Part shown: positions 1 through 11,464 of the stretch, in pieces
Layout: every line of letters begins with the position of its first letter
How positions within the stretch are numbered: the first letter of the stretch is position 1
Source of the DNA: Panorpa germanica
Lineage: Eukaryota > Arthropoda > Insecta > Mecoptera > Panorpidae
NCBI GenBank assembly: GCA_963678705.1
Contig: OY783207.1
Coordinates: forward strand, 24,898,001 to 24,962,000
Reading direction: 5' to 3'
DNA length: 64,000 bases
The notes under the pieces: generated by a model
The model's database searches: none
Told to the model about the DNA's origin: nothing
What the model saw: only the letters and a program-made list of their open reading frames with translations
Position numbers and translations under genes: made by a program

Positions 1-59
1 AAATGCTTCCCACAATAATTTGTACAATTACGTCAGTCTGTCAAATTACATTTAAAACT

Positions 60-310
60 ATTCTAACGTTCTAATACTCATTTAATCTAACTCTTCTCCT
101 CGTGTAACTTTTATCTATCTCCCATTTCTACTTTGAACGCTCGATCTTGTTCTCTTTCTCCTCTTCTATCCTGTACGTCCCCAATCCACGTCCTTTATGC
201 TTTACTCCTTTCAACAACTTCTGTATCTCCATTTCACTGTCTACTTTTCATTCGCATTCTCTCTTGGTATGTTCCAACGTCTACTCTGTTCCTTATCTCT
301 TTCATCTATT
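60..310 (-). mobile_element. pyrimidine-rich LINE-derived fragment
   Basis: This pyrimidine-rich stretch lies directly before the plus-strand LINE tail at 311. Read on the minus strand it is purine-rich and gives Lys/Glu/Arg-rich broken frames, like the internal part of the LINE family that recurs across the window (clearest at 34266-35090). The two pieces are head to head, so this looks like two fragments or a 5'-inverted insertion. No intact coding frame remains. The family link rests on composition and short word similarity and is inferred. Confidence 0.35.
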
Positions 311-745
311 TTGGGATTGGGAAATGAGGAGAAAGGAAACAGATACTGGGCAAATAGAAAGGATAGAATGTGTAGAGTGTGCGAAACGGAGATTGAAACA
401 CTGGAGCACATTAAGTTTGATTGTCAGGAAAAAGTAGTGAGCAAGATGAATATTGGGCAGCTATTAAAGGGAGGCAGTGAAGGAAAGAGGTGGATGACGG
501 ATATAGAAAAAAGAACTAAAAACAGGACAAAAAATAATCTCGATATCTGATTTGCATGGGGAACATGAAAAGAGAGGAAGTACTAAAAGTATGGAATATT
601 TTTTTTTTAGTTTTTAATAAATAAATAAAGTTTAGTTTTAAGGTTAATTGTTAAGATAAGAATGAAATGTAATAAGAAATAGAATACGGTAGATTGTAAA
701 GCCGAAAGGCAAACACAATTAATAATAAATGAAATAAAAGAATAA
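311..745 (+). mobile_element. non-LTR retrotransposon 3' end (LINE family 1), truncated copy
   Basis: A decayed 5'-truncated LINE copy. The open part (about 311-550) gives NEEKGNRYW followed by CRVCETEIETLEHIKFDC, a CX2CX8HX4C zinc knuckle. This knuckle is typical of the extreme C-terminus of R1/jockey-type reverse transcriptases, after the catalytic domain. Downstream is a 3' UTR containing TAAAGCCGAAAGGCAAACA and A/T-rich repeats. The same knuckle or tail recurs at 17095-17590 (-), 34266-35090 (-), 36085-36460 (+), 39940-40575 (+) and 44540-45200 (+). No polymerase domain is present, so this copy is dead. Confidence 0.75.
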
Positions 746-3360
746 TTATTAAGCAGTTAATTATTTATGTTCTATACAAGAGATGTTACTATCAATTTTT
801 ACTGAAACATCATTGCTATAACGATCTTGACTACAGCTCCGACCGAATCCACAACAAAGGCAAACTCCTGCTTGTTCCTATTCAACGTAATTTGCTGCTG
901 AAATCTTAATTTAAAATATTTCACAAGTAAGTACTAAATATTTATTGTACATTGTTTAATCATAAATTAATTTTAATAAGTTTAAGTGACATTGATATAA
1001 GCAAGCCATGTCTCAAGGTACAATTATAGGTCAAACCTATAGTAGGATTAACTACACGCTGTCACACCATATAGGACAGTACTCCCAAACCTCAATTTAC
1101 ACGGTAGATACGTTCGAATTATATTAGCGTAAAAAGAAATCGTGTAAAAAAATACATGCTGCATATGGTAAAATTGAGGATGTGTTCCACAACTTTAAAA
1201 ATAACCATGCAACATTAAAAAAGAATATTATAATCTAAAGCCGTGTTGTTACAAAATTATAAAAACCTATAATTTATAAATTCTACACAGTATGTTTACA
1301 CATTTCTACCATATTTGTATTAAGGAGGTACAGGACGTAAACGTAAATGATGAAAACGTCGTGAAATTTGGAGGGTCGATACAAATAGTTAAAATACATG
1401 CTGTCTCAAAATTTTAGAGACTTAGGGTTCATAGTTTTCTTTTTATACATGATTAAAAATAGTCATTTTCCATACAAAACATAATGTTTAGCTCAATTTC
1501 ACCACATAATATAACTTTTAACTATAAAAAAATGGTGACACGGCTTTCAAAAACTAGATGTATATAAAATAATATTTTCGGTAACTTTCGTAAAAAGAAT
1601 ATTATCAAAAGGATACCTATATACGAAAATATTTAAATAAAACCAGTAAGAAACAGTAATTGTGGGTTATGAGCCGGCAACGTTGCAAATGCCAACTTGA
1701 GCAGGAAATTTAAAATCGGAATAAATATTATATAAAATATAACAATTTATTTGTCACGTAAATTTACAGTGTTGCCAAATTTATTATTCCTTTTTCAAAA
1801 TATTTAATTTGAATTTAAATTGAATTAATTAAAGAAGAAATACACATTTTAGTCTATAAGCGCATACATAAAAAACATAAATAATTATTGTTTCAATTAG
1901 AAATAAAGTTCATTTTAACGAGCTTATATGCGCGCACGTTTATTACCTATTACATTACTGCATTACATTCATTAAAGGAGCTACATTACTTTCAGTAATA
2001 ACATCATCTGGTGTTGCCTTTCTTTTTATTAGAGATTGATTTTACAATAACATCCGATTTAAAAGATATTTTGAAATTCCATATGCTTAAAATGAATTAC
2101 AATTCCAAACATCAAATGAAACCTAATTCTAAACAAATATCCCGAAACAAACATAATTTAATTATTAGGAGCAATAAAGGGCTACGTGCCTAGGAAGCCC
2201 GAGAAATTATATATATAAAAAAAAACATAATTTAATCGTCACTAGGCGTGATCAATTTTCTGACATTCTCTGCAAACCGTGTTATTACGAATCCGCGTAC
2301 AAAAAATCCATGTAAAACTGGAGTTAGGTATATATTATTTTATTCGGAGATTATACTCAATAAAGGTACCCAGTAATCATTTTAGAGTAAATTCTAATTT
2401 CATTTTTATTACTTTTCATGAGTTTTTTGTCATGAACGCGTTTGTTATATATATTCGGACTAAATACAATCACACCGTTGAGAAATTTAGCTTCATTTTC
2501 CGTGTAGTATAGTAAAGTGTACTCTATGCATGTTAACACGCAAAGCATGACAGTATACAACGTTGCCAAATTGTATCGCCATCATATTGAAGATGCGTAT
2601 GACTTTTTGGTCATGAAAGAGTTCATTTACAGTTCAATTTCTCATATTCGTTCATATGAAATGTCTATTTTATCGGCTACAAATGGCGAAACCACTCCAT
2701 CTGTCGGAATATAAATGAAGATAAAGTTGATTCGAACTATATTTGAAGTGAAATAGTGATAGAAACATCACAAAAAGGAACACTTCACCAAATTGTTTAC
2801 TGGGTTACTACGCTGTTTTTAAAAAATATTAAATTCAAACTTTTATATCTTTTTGCTAAATGGTCAAATAATCTAAAAACAATCAAAACTTTCTTTATTA
2901 AGTCCTTAACTCATTCTTAGTCGTTAGAACTGTTTTTGAGACATACGTCGAAACGATGTCTTTTTTATACTTTGTAGGCTTTCTGCATGTTAAATATGCT
3001 CACTTTAACTATTACTATCTCGCTTCACAATTTCACATCAATGGTCACAGCATTTGAATTTTTATTTTTAAATTTATTGTGTTTTGGCTCACTCAGCGTT
3101 CTTGCCATTCTAAAATACATGCATAAAAAAGCATTTGAAATATTGTAATTAAATTAAAGAAAACTATGTCGAAGAAATAACGAACTTTTGTTGTATAATC
3201 TTACATTATATTAATCCCAAAGAGATTATGTAAAAGCGAGGCATATGACCTATGTTAAGTGAGGCCAGGTGGCTTGTGTTAAATAAAGCCTTACATTACA
3301 CAACTGCGTTTAGTGTGGAGCGTCTTCATCTGTTCAACAATTTACGTTTTAATACATTTA
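746..3360. other. no gene recognised; AT-rich sequence
   Basis: Both strands were read. Open frames are short (77 codons or fewer), of AT-rich composition and without recognisable motifs. No splice-bounded exon with convincing coding character was seen on the minus strand, where the missing exons 3 and 4 of NPC2-A were looked for. Confidence 0.5.
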
Positions 3361-3385
3361 ATTGTTTATTTCAGTTACAAACAAG

Positions 3386-5444
3386 ATGGTGTTATTAGAT
3401 CCTGGAAGAGTGACGAATCGGATGGGTAAATATTATGCCGGAATTATTCAGAAATACTTAAAAGTTGTGTACTACTGGAACAAATACACTCCTGCTGATG
3501 CTTGGCAATCAACGCAAGATATTATGATGCATTTGAATTCGCAAGTCAGAGTATGAAATATAACACCATAATTCTAAACACAGTTACATATATTTAACAT
3601 TTATTTATCGTACTTGGATAATAGACTACTTGCGATCTTCGACTTTTTCAGTGGGGTGTATAGGAGTTGTTTCGCATAAACGCCATATGAGAAAGTTTCT
3701 ATACTTTAATGTTTATCAATACACCACGCTATCAAATTACTCTGTATTTCACACATCCGTATTCATAATATGATTTATACCTATGTATATTAAATTACCG
3801 CCTAACGTTATATACGCAGTCGCATATTTCCCAACTCTCTTGGATAGATGCAACTTTGTATAGAACGACTGCGGTCATTCTTTGTATTTACGAGTTCATG
3901 GACAGTGGATCGTTGCCACTCGTTGCAAAAAGTCGCCGTCGCAAGTAGTTATTGCAGTGCGAGAACTACCTTTAAGGGACGCGTCGACATATCAGTATAG
4001 AACTCATTGCAAGCATCGTATCAAACAAATTCAATAAAAATAACATCGATGCATCGTATCTAATGCATCAAAGCATCGATGCATCGTGTCTAATGGATTT
4101 TAGTATTATTTCTATAAATAGTCATACAAGTGCAAACACGACCGAGGATATGTACTATCATTAAAGGTGATTAGGTCAACAGGTTTAGGACGCGTGGCGG
4201 TTATGTCTTGGTCAACTCCGCGCAAGCATCATTTGACATTTGACATTTGACGTTGCACGCGACCGCAATTTATTACTTGTTTTGTCGTTCTAGCATGGAC
4301 TTAATGAATGAATGTTTCTTACAAACTGCCAATACTCATATATGGACGCAATAGAGCAAGATCCCAGGGCCGCCAGACATCACTTATTTTTTGATGAACA
4401 AAATGTGTAAGATTGAGTAGTGTTAGTATGTACAATAATCGTATGCCTACCTGCTAACTTGGCCAGGCGGCCATTTTCCAGGTATCAGGTAATCAAGGTT
4501 TATGTCTCACTCACTCATTATGTATATATATATATATATATATACATAAATATTTAAGAAATATTTTACATTTTTGGGATGTGTAATTCGAGCGGCGCGC
4601 ATTGGGTTTTATTTTCTTTTTCATTTACATCAGCAAGAGCATTCGGGCCGGATCTGTCGGGTTTATTGCAAATACCCGATGGATTCGGGTCCGGGTCGAA
4701 TTGAGTCCAGAAGCCCTAATCAGCAGCATTCCATTTGCGCAGGAGTTCCATGCGCTTAGAATGCAATAGAATCAAAGAATCGGCGAAGTTGCCCTTCATA
4801 CAATTCCCATCCGCATTTGCGTCGTTTCGACGCATACCTTACTGAACAGAGCACTTGTATGAGTAGTATTACGATCTGAACACGATGGGACGGTCATTCA
4901 CCGCGCCGTATCATCTTTTTAGCTTATGTTACTTTTTCTCTCCTTTCGACATCAAATATTATGGTCTTTTATAAGTAGAAGATACGTAACGTTCCATGCT
5001 ACATCTTGACGCGTACCTTTAAACTGCTAATATAATCAAACCGTTCAAATAGAAGTCACATTTCTTGAGCAGTATTCTCAATGTTCTTTGTTTCAGTAGA
5101 ACTGCATACCGCTTAGGCAAATCAACGTGATTGCTGTTAAACTGTCGAAGAAAAAGAATTCATGCGTGGTAAAAAAGACGGATTCAGAGACCAATGGCAT
5201 AGTGTTCAAATATGACCCTCATATTAATAAGCCAGAGATCATATTAGATTCAAGTGTTGTTCCCACATTGCGGCAAAGTTCTAGGAGACTTATATTTAAT
5301 GACAGAGATGGTTCTTTTCAAGAAGTTGTCGAAATAATAGAGGACGATGCTGATGATGAGGAAGTCTTTGAGGCGGACTATGCTGATGAAAGTAATGGTA
5401 GCCATGGCGATAGGGAAAACACACGCCCATCTTCAATCTCTTGA
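3386..5444 (+). CDS. candidate two-exon gene, unknown product with acidic C-terminus
   Basis: I do not recognise the product. A polypyrimidine tract and AG acceptor end at 3374, followed by a well-placed start (caagATGG at 3386). Exon 1 (3386-3550) encodes 55 residues rich in Tyr and Lys, beginning MVLLDPGRV, and ends at a GTATGA donor in phase 0. Exon 2 is taken as 5100-5444. It opens NCIPLRQINV, is Lys-rich early, contains SSRRLIFNDRDGS, then an acidic run (EIIEDDADDEE), and ends at TGA. The joined protein would be 169-170 residues. The acceptor is a tandem CAGTAG: using the first AG puts a TAG stop in frame, so the second AG must be used for this model. Joining the two exons is an inference from matching phase; other exons may lie between them. 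A 5' UTR exon is implied. If NPC2-A extends left of the window, this gene is nested in its intron on the opposite strand. Confidence 0.4.
4043..4095. repeat. two-copy 30-bp tandem repeat (GCATCGATGCATCG)
   Basis: Two adjacent units of about 30 bp share CATCGATGCATCGTRTCTAA. The core ATCGATGCAT contains nested short palindromes. It lies in the intron of the 3386-5444 candidate gene. No function is evident. Confidence 0.7.
4522..4545. repeat. TA dinucleotide microsatellite
   Basis: About twelve uninterrupted TA units, then ordinary AT-rich sequence. Confidence 0.9.
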
Positions 5445-6340
5445 GAAGATTGTTTCATTTTATTACTTTGACGCATTATTTTATGTTTGAACGAATTTTG
5501 AAAAATTATTTATGAAAATACAATATAAATATTATTAATATTATTATTAATGTTTTTATTAAGTGCCCATCTCCTGCAAAGAATATTCCCCGTTTCACAC
5601 CTTATTTCCGACACTCCTTACAAATACTTAAGAGGTTTATTAGTAAAAACCAATATTCTACTGAATTTGATCAAAGAATGATCCTATATTATAATGTTCC
5701 AAGTGAAAGTTTATATGTTTATATTTTTGCGCGATTCGTATGGTGGCTCGAAAACGGCTCCATGCATCTTTATGAAAATTTCCTAAGACTTTTGGCAGCC
5801 TCGGATTTTTCTCAGAACTTCCTGGAAACCCGTAATTTTGGAAAAACTAAATAATTTTAATTCGTAAAAGATAGAAAGTTGAAATTTGGCATGTAAATTA
5901 CGGTGTTCAATGCTAACATTTTTTGAATATTAGAAATTGAATAATTTGAAAAGTTAAGAAAATTAGAGGGCTCGGTAGGAAACTTTGGACAATTCTCAAA
6001 TTTTGGATTATTTAATATTAAAATATGTTACTAAAAAAAAAAATTTAAAATACAAAAATTTTATTTGGTGGAACGGGTGTGGTTTTTGTCGAGGGTAAAA
6101 ATTGGGCTAGAAAGTTAAAATTTTATATATGGGCTATCTTTGGTACCTTATTTACAAATCGAAAAACAAAATCCCAAATTTTGAAAAACGAATAAATTCA
6201 AAATATTTTATATTTTGTGGAAAAAAATATTTTCTTTAGTCAATTTGTATGAAAAATTATTTTATTATTGAACGAGCTAAATATTTCAATTTGAAAATAA
6301 AATAAAAATTTGAAATAAAATTACGAATTATTATGTTGGA
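5445..6340. other. no gene; AT-rich 3' flank and probable NPC2-A intron
   Basis: Follows the stop of the candidate gene at 5444. No canonical AATAAA was seen in the first 100 bases; AATATAAA-like strings occur near 5522. The rest is AT-rich without open frames of interest. On the minus strand it would be the intron downstream of NPC2-A exon 2. Confidence 0.5.
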
Positions 6341-6430
6341 TTCAAATCATACACTCTAAAAAGACGTGGCTTTGCGTCGTAATCTCCAATAAAAAGTCGT
6401 GAACCACTAGTTCAATGGATTCATACTTAC

Positions 6431-9400
6431 TTGGGATAAATTCGGCAGTGACGTTGACGACAGATCCAATTCTAAGAGTGCAGCGGTTGTCGTCATCGCT
6501 GCATCCAGTTATTGCCAGCGATTGTAAAACATACACCGTGTCTGAAAATGAAATATATCGGTAAAAACAGTATATCGGTTGTACAAGTATATTGATCTGT
6601 TGCACCCACTACAAATGTAAATCTCCCTTCCCGGAGAGAACTTAGATTAGAGAACTTATGGTCCAGTCATTATAGTAAGTTCACCTCGGAATTCGAGATA
6701 CCCAGCTGTAAGTCTGTAAATACTTGTATATTGACACCCTAAAGTTGTCTCAAAACCTACGGTTTTCATTCGGTTTTGAGACAACTTTAGGGTGTCAATA
6801 TACAAGTATTTACAGACTTACAGCTGGGTATCTCGAATTCCGAGGTGAACTTACTATAATGACTGGACCATAAGTTCTCTAATGAGCAAAAGGTTGAATT
6901 TATTTTTCAAAAACCAGTAAAATAGGTCACAAACACTTTATCAAGGTAACATCGTTTATTAAGCAACGCATTTTTTTTGTTATGTGGGAAAAATATTAAA
7001 TACACGTTAACTGTGCTTATCGGAAAAAATAATTATGCAAATATTTGAACTTAATTTACAAATTTTAAAGGTATGATGCTTGACGTTATACTACTGTGTT
7101 TTCGGGTTCGATCCTCAGACCAGAAATATATTTTCTGGGTCTGGTTATAAAAAGAAATAGATGTTAATAAATAAAGTAAACAATTGGAAGACATATGGAA
7201 GAAAGTACTTCAACAGAAGAAATTCGAAGAAGCGCGAAATGCAATAAAGATACATCGCAGTGGCGGCGATTCCTATGTCATATCGTAGTACAATTGTTGT
7301 TGAAAAAAAAGAATTAATGAATCGATATAAGAAAAAATGAATATTAAAGAAAAAATGAAGTTATTAAAGAAATTAGAAATAAAAATGTAAAAGTGAAAAT
7401 ATAGTATAAGTATAGCTATTAAGGAATTATGTAATGTAAAAATGATTGTAAAAGAAAAATGTGTATATTGTTTGAAAGTGCTAATAACTATTTAAAGTTG
7501 ATGCACTAAAAAGTAAATATAAAAAAAAAAAAAAGAATTTTAAAGGCATAAAATATTAATAGAAAATTTCAAACAAATATCTAATTTTGTTTACAAAAAG
7601 CTTTAAAATTGTTTTACTGCATAATTAACAAATCGTGCCAAAAGTCACGTAATAAAGAAATAAAATAAATAAATTGTAAAAATGTATTTAATAAATAGTC
7701 AAGGATTATAAAAGAAATGTTAGTTAGCACCTCAAAGATTGATTGTTTTTGTTTAAATTTTTTTTAAAAATATAAATAAATGCGTTGAATTAACACAACT
7801 AGAATTACTAGTTATCTTTCAAAATCACGTAAACAATATGAACAATGTCGAGTCGACCTTCAATATTTTTGCATTTATCTACATTTCTTACAAAGTTGTT
7901 TGTTTTGTGCGAAACTATTGCTTTGTTTTTGAATTGTTTAATCAACAAAGCCTCAATTGAATCATTCATTTGTTGTCTCTGTTCTATTTCAGGTTTTAGA
8001 TACTCGTTTATTCACGTTGTAAGAGGCTCGAAACTCATTGAATGGATTGAATTGTGTACTATCACTGTACAATACTATTAATTGTGTTGTATTGATGTTG
8101 TGCCAGTAAATTGGTTTAGGAATGTTATACAAAAACACCTCATTTAATTCACTATATTTAAGCACCTTGATTAATAATGAGTATAGTTTAGATTAATAAT
8201 AACAGGGTGTCCCAAAATTCAACGATAAGCGGGCACCAGAGAGTGGCCCTGCTTATAACTACACGAGAAAAAAGGAGAAAAAAAATGTACCTCATTTTGT
8301 TTAGAAATTACAAAAAAAAATCAAAAAATTTCGAAAATTGAAACACCTTAAGATGTTTTTAACTACCATGACCACAATTTTTCAAATATATAAGTGGTGA
8401 CATTGGCTTAAATAGCTTCCATTGACTATCTGAGACAAAATAACAACTTAATTACGTTATACAAATTTCGTTGGTTTTACTAATTTTTCTTTTCATTGTT
8501 CCGTCTTGTCACACATTGTCAACCCACCCCTTCTGGTCTGACATCATATATTTGAAAAATTGTTTTAGTCTTTTTTTGTGTCTTAGTCTTGTTTTCTTTT
8601 TTGATCGAATTTAAGATTAGATGATCCCTCTAGGATATCTCTCCCACCCCTCTTTGTAGGTGACGTAATCAACGGATGACCCCAACCTCGTTGAAAATGC
8701 AGACATTAATAAATTTATACGAATAACCATACAGATATCACTAAATTCCGATTACTGCATATTCGTTTCCTTCCGCTTCCTTTTTGGTACGATAAATCCA
8801 CTGCGTTTGAAGCAAGGCACACGGACCCGTGAACGCTTGCTTGAAGGATAAACTTTGAAATAAATCTTTGAATGTTTTAGAACCAGGAAGTATTGTAATG
8901 TTATTGTATTGCATTATAACTGTATGTGTTTTATGAATAAGATTATTTACAACGCTTCCTGGTTCTGGTGTACATATTTCATTTGATTTATTACTGTTGC
9001 ATAAACTAGATTTTATTTTTATAAAAGTCTTTGTTTGAGAGACTGCAACTTCAATTACAGCAGTTCATAGAATTTGCTTGCAGCCCAGAACTTGTATGAA
9101 CTGAAATAAAAAATCAATTCAATACGAACTACATATTGGAAATGATATCGTTGTATAAAGACACCTTATTTCAAACCTTGCTTCATAATTCTTAATTCTT
9201 TGATTTTTTTGGTATTAAATTTTTCTCAAATAACTTTTTTTGTTGTCTATAGAACGTATATGGTTTATGTGGCTTATAACTTATGGGGTCTATAAAATAT
9301 ACTACGTGTAATCAATGATGCAACCAAAGCACTTTGCTCCAGCTACAACACGGTTGGTACGTTAGCACAAAAGCATAAACGATCAGCAACTTGAGTTGCA

Positions 9401-10956
9401 CCATGATGCAAAATGATCTACAAGTTACATTAATTAATGAAATTTAACGCTGACTGCTGTGGTTTTTTGGGCTCGATCTCCACACTTATACACACAGGAT
9501 TATATATTCTGGGTTTCGTTGTTATCACGTTAAATAAATTAGGAACATATGTATATAATTATAAATTTATCTCACAGCGGTGTAGTTCACATATATGAGA
9601 TCACGATAGTCGGTTACAGGACTCAGCTTCGGAAGTAGACCAACGTTAAACAAATTAAATTAAAAAATTATATTTATTTATGTGAATATAAACATTCAAT
9701 CTAACTGTGAACACTGGCGAATCACTAGCTCGAGATCTTACCCCCTGCACAAGAAAAAATATTCGAATATTTGAAAGATTCTTGCGTTTAGTCTAGCGGC
9801 AAATTTAATTATCATTTTATAACGTTTTCTTTTCAGGTCCCAAATCAACAGCTAGAACCCAACTTGATGAAACATGGCCATGTAGCCGTCTCTACCACCG
9901 CGTCCGATTGTGCAGCTTTACTGAAATGATCCAACGATCAATTGAAAATTTGCTGACTTTTGCCTATTTGATTTGGGTAAATGCAGTGCAAAGACTTAAT
10001 CTGTTAATGGTATCGAATCAAACAGTAGATACGGATGGTGTAACCATGAAAGAAGAATTCAGATAAATAAAAGGATAATTAATGAAAAATGTTGGCTCAA
10101 TTGCAGAATAGATGGGAAATTCCAGAAAATGGGAGAACTGCATCACCATATTTAGAATGTTAAGTTTATAACAGAGAATAATGGGTTCCAGCCTGGACTT
10201 GATTTATCTGATTTGATAAGTGATCATGTGTTTATAAATGCAAAGTTAAGAAAGCGTGTGACTGAAGTAACAGATGCAAGTGTGGGCCAAAAGAAACACC
10301 AAACATGTGTTAAAATAATGCTCAGACATAATAAAGCGCAGGTTAAGTTTTAAGATAAAATAAGGGTAGTTTCTAGTCAATGACAAGATGTTATTTGATT
10401 TTATGGGAAGGAGATAACTAAGTATATGTCATTAAGGACGAATATACAATAGGAATAACTTTATGGTGAAAGAGGTTGAAATTGAATGCATAAATAAGTG
10501 AAAGACAAGAAAATAAATTAGATAAAAAAATTCAGTTGGAACAACTAAGGAAGGTAGAAGAAAGAAACATATATGGGTGGAAAGCCAGGAGGTCCTATGA
10601 GTAGAAAATAATGAAAAAGAATATCATCTTTTTTCACTTTTATCAATATTCATCTATTTTTATCAATTTACCAATTAGCTATGTAATTCACACATACTCG
10701 TACGTATATGAAACTTTGACATGATGAACTTTACAAATTACATTGACTGAGTTTATTCTACTGAAGGAAGATTAAGACGTACCTTACCAAAAATTTATAG
10801 AAAGGAAACGGCAATTAAGATCCCTTACTTAAAATCGCCGTAGAACAAGAAGACATTTTTACACCTACCTGCAGAGCAGTCTTGGAACGTGATTCCGGAA
10901 GCGATGGTGACGAAGAACGTCAAACAAGTTAAGCCGCACAATATTTTTTCACGCAT
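6431..10956 (-). CDS. NPC2-like ML-domain secreted lipid-binding protein, paralogue A (5' part: exons 1-2)
   Basis: NPC2 proteins are small secreted beta-sandwich (ML-fold) carriers of sterols, fatty acids or semiochemicals. Exon 1 (10956-10869) encodes MREKILCGLT then a hydrophobic signal-peptide core and ITFQDCSA, and ends at a GTAGGT donor after the first base of a codon. Exon 2 (6541-6431) follows a TTTTCAG acceptor and encodes 37 residues with TGCSDDDNRCTLRIGS then VNVTAEFIP, and ends at a GTAAGT donor, again phase 1. The C-x6-C pair, the RxG turn and the FxP end match the second exon of NPC2 genes, and NPC2-B to the right has the same exon phases. NVT is a possible N-glycosylation site. 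Exons 3 and 4 (DGTxxC loop and terminal strand) were not found in 1-6430, so the gene either continues beyond the window or is truncated. Paired TCAGTT initiator-like words lie on the minus strand near 11153-11164, about 200 bases upstream of the start. Confidence 0.82.
6646..6883. repeat. perfect inverted repeat, 112-bp arms, 14-bp loop
   Basis: Bases 6646-6757 and 6772-6883 are exact reverse complements over 112 positions, with a 14-base centre. It lies inside NPC2-A intron 1, about 105 bases upstream of exon 2. A transcript would fold into a perfect 112-bp hairpin. The flanks (cttag before, gagca after) show no clear target-site duplication beyond a few bases. It may be a very young foldback or MITE, a de novo inverted duplication, or an assembly or library artefact. 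Confidence 0.97.
7085..7150 (+). repeat. possible tRNA-derived SINE-like word (B-box GGTTCGATCC)
   Basis: TTCGGGTTCGATCCTCAGA contains a perfect pol III B-box core, followed by ATATTTTCTGGGTCTGGTT. A diverged partner at about 9450-9530 has GGGCTCGATCTCC followed by ATATATTCTGGGTTTCGTT. No A-box or tRNA cloverleaf was seen, so this is not a tRNA gene. A decayed SINE is the likeliest reading. Confidence 0.35.
8203..8395 (+). repeat. dispersed repeat D, copy 1 (GGGTGTCCCAAAATTCAACG)
   Basis: Begins CAGGGTGTCCCAAAATTC, continues ATAAGCGGGCACCAGAG, and includes ACACCTTAAGATGTTTTTAA and CCACAATTTTTCAAA. The same order of words occurs at 12341-12510 (+) and 16078-16226 (-, shorter). The element sits between exons 1 and 2 of NPC2-A. 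Its class is not clear: no inverted termini or coding frame were found. Confidence 0.8.
8788..8840 (+). repeat. dispersed repeat I fragment (GATAAATCCACTGCGTTTGA)
   Basis: The reverse complement of 14885-14950 and the forward strand at 15103-15140 carry the same AAATCCAATGCGTTT word. The match continues here as GAAGCAAGGCACACGGACCC. Three diverged copies show it is repetitive; its class is unknown. Confidence 0.6.
8880..8966. repeat. 87-bp hairpin-forming inverted repeat (GAACCAGGAAG...CTTCCTGGTTC)
   Basis: Arms of about 19 bases with two mismatches are separated by about 49 AT-rich bases. It could be a minimal MITE remnant or a chance hairpin. It lies in NPC2-A intron 1. Confidence 0.55.
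9550..9640 (+). repeat. dispersed repeat G fragment (GGTTCACATATATGAG type)
   Basis: Shares TAATTATAAATTTAT, CAGYGGTGTRGTTCACATAT and ATGAGWKCAC with the reverse complement of about 52880-52945. A related but poorer match (AGGCAGCAGTGTTGTTATAT) occurs near 24772. Class unknown. Confidence 0.55.
9650..10860. other. no gene recognised in NPC2-A intron 1; possible decayed coding trace
   Basis: About 10080-10380 on the plus strand reads as broken frames containing PGLDLSDLISDHVFINAKL. That could be a decayed transposable-element reading frame, but it carries stops and matches no family I can name. The rest is AT-rich. Confidence 0.35.
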
Positions 10957-11464
10957 TTTTGAAACAATATAATGTTCATATAAAAATTAAGTACAAGCAA
11001 TTAGCGAATTAAATAAATGTGTACGATTTGTATTAGCCGCGTAATCAATGTGATAACTTTTCAATCACAAATCATCATCAACTCAAGGACTTAAATCAAA
11101 TCAATAAACAATCACTCGTTCTGTGATAAGTATAGTACGAGTATCATTTAAACTGATTAAACTGATCCTACACACTTACTGTAATTAAATTGGTTGATAA
11201 TTAATTGTGGAATAGCGTTTCGTGTGGGCGGGGCTTAATTCAAAGTGAGAGGAGGGGGGTTTAGAGAAATTTTAAATGACATCTTTTAATTTTCATAATT
11301 CCTATATATAGACATTCGATAATTTCAGAACAAGATATATGACTATTAATAGTACAGTATTGGGTTACGTGTCGGAGAATAACTGCGATTATAAGAATAC
11401 TGATTAATTATCTTAGAAATTCTGTAATCTGTAAAAATATTTAATTGCATTGTGTCTTCAATTA

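Noticed and set aside
4574-4800. GC-richer frames on both strands near 4600-4800
   Set aside because: Neither strand gives a known protein or NPC2 exon 3; stops interrupt the minus-strand reading. Probably an unclassified repeat.
7095-7110. tRNA gene suggested by GGTTCGATCC
   Set aside because: No A-box and no acceptor or anticodon stems can be folded upstream.
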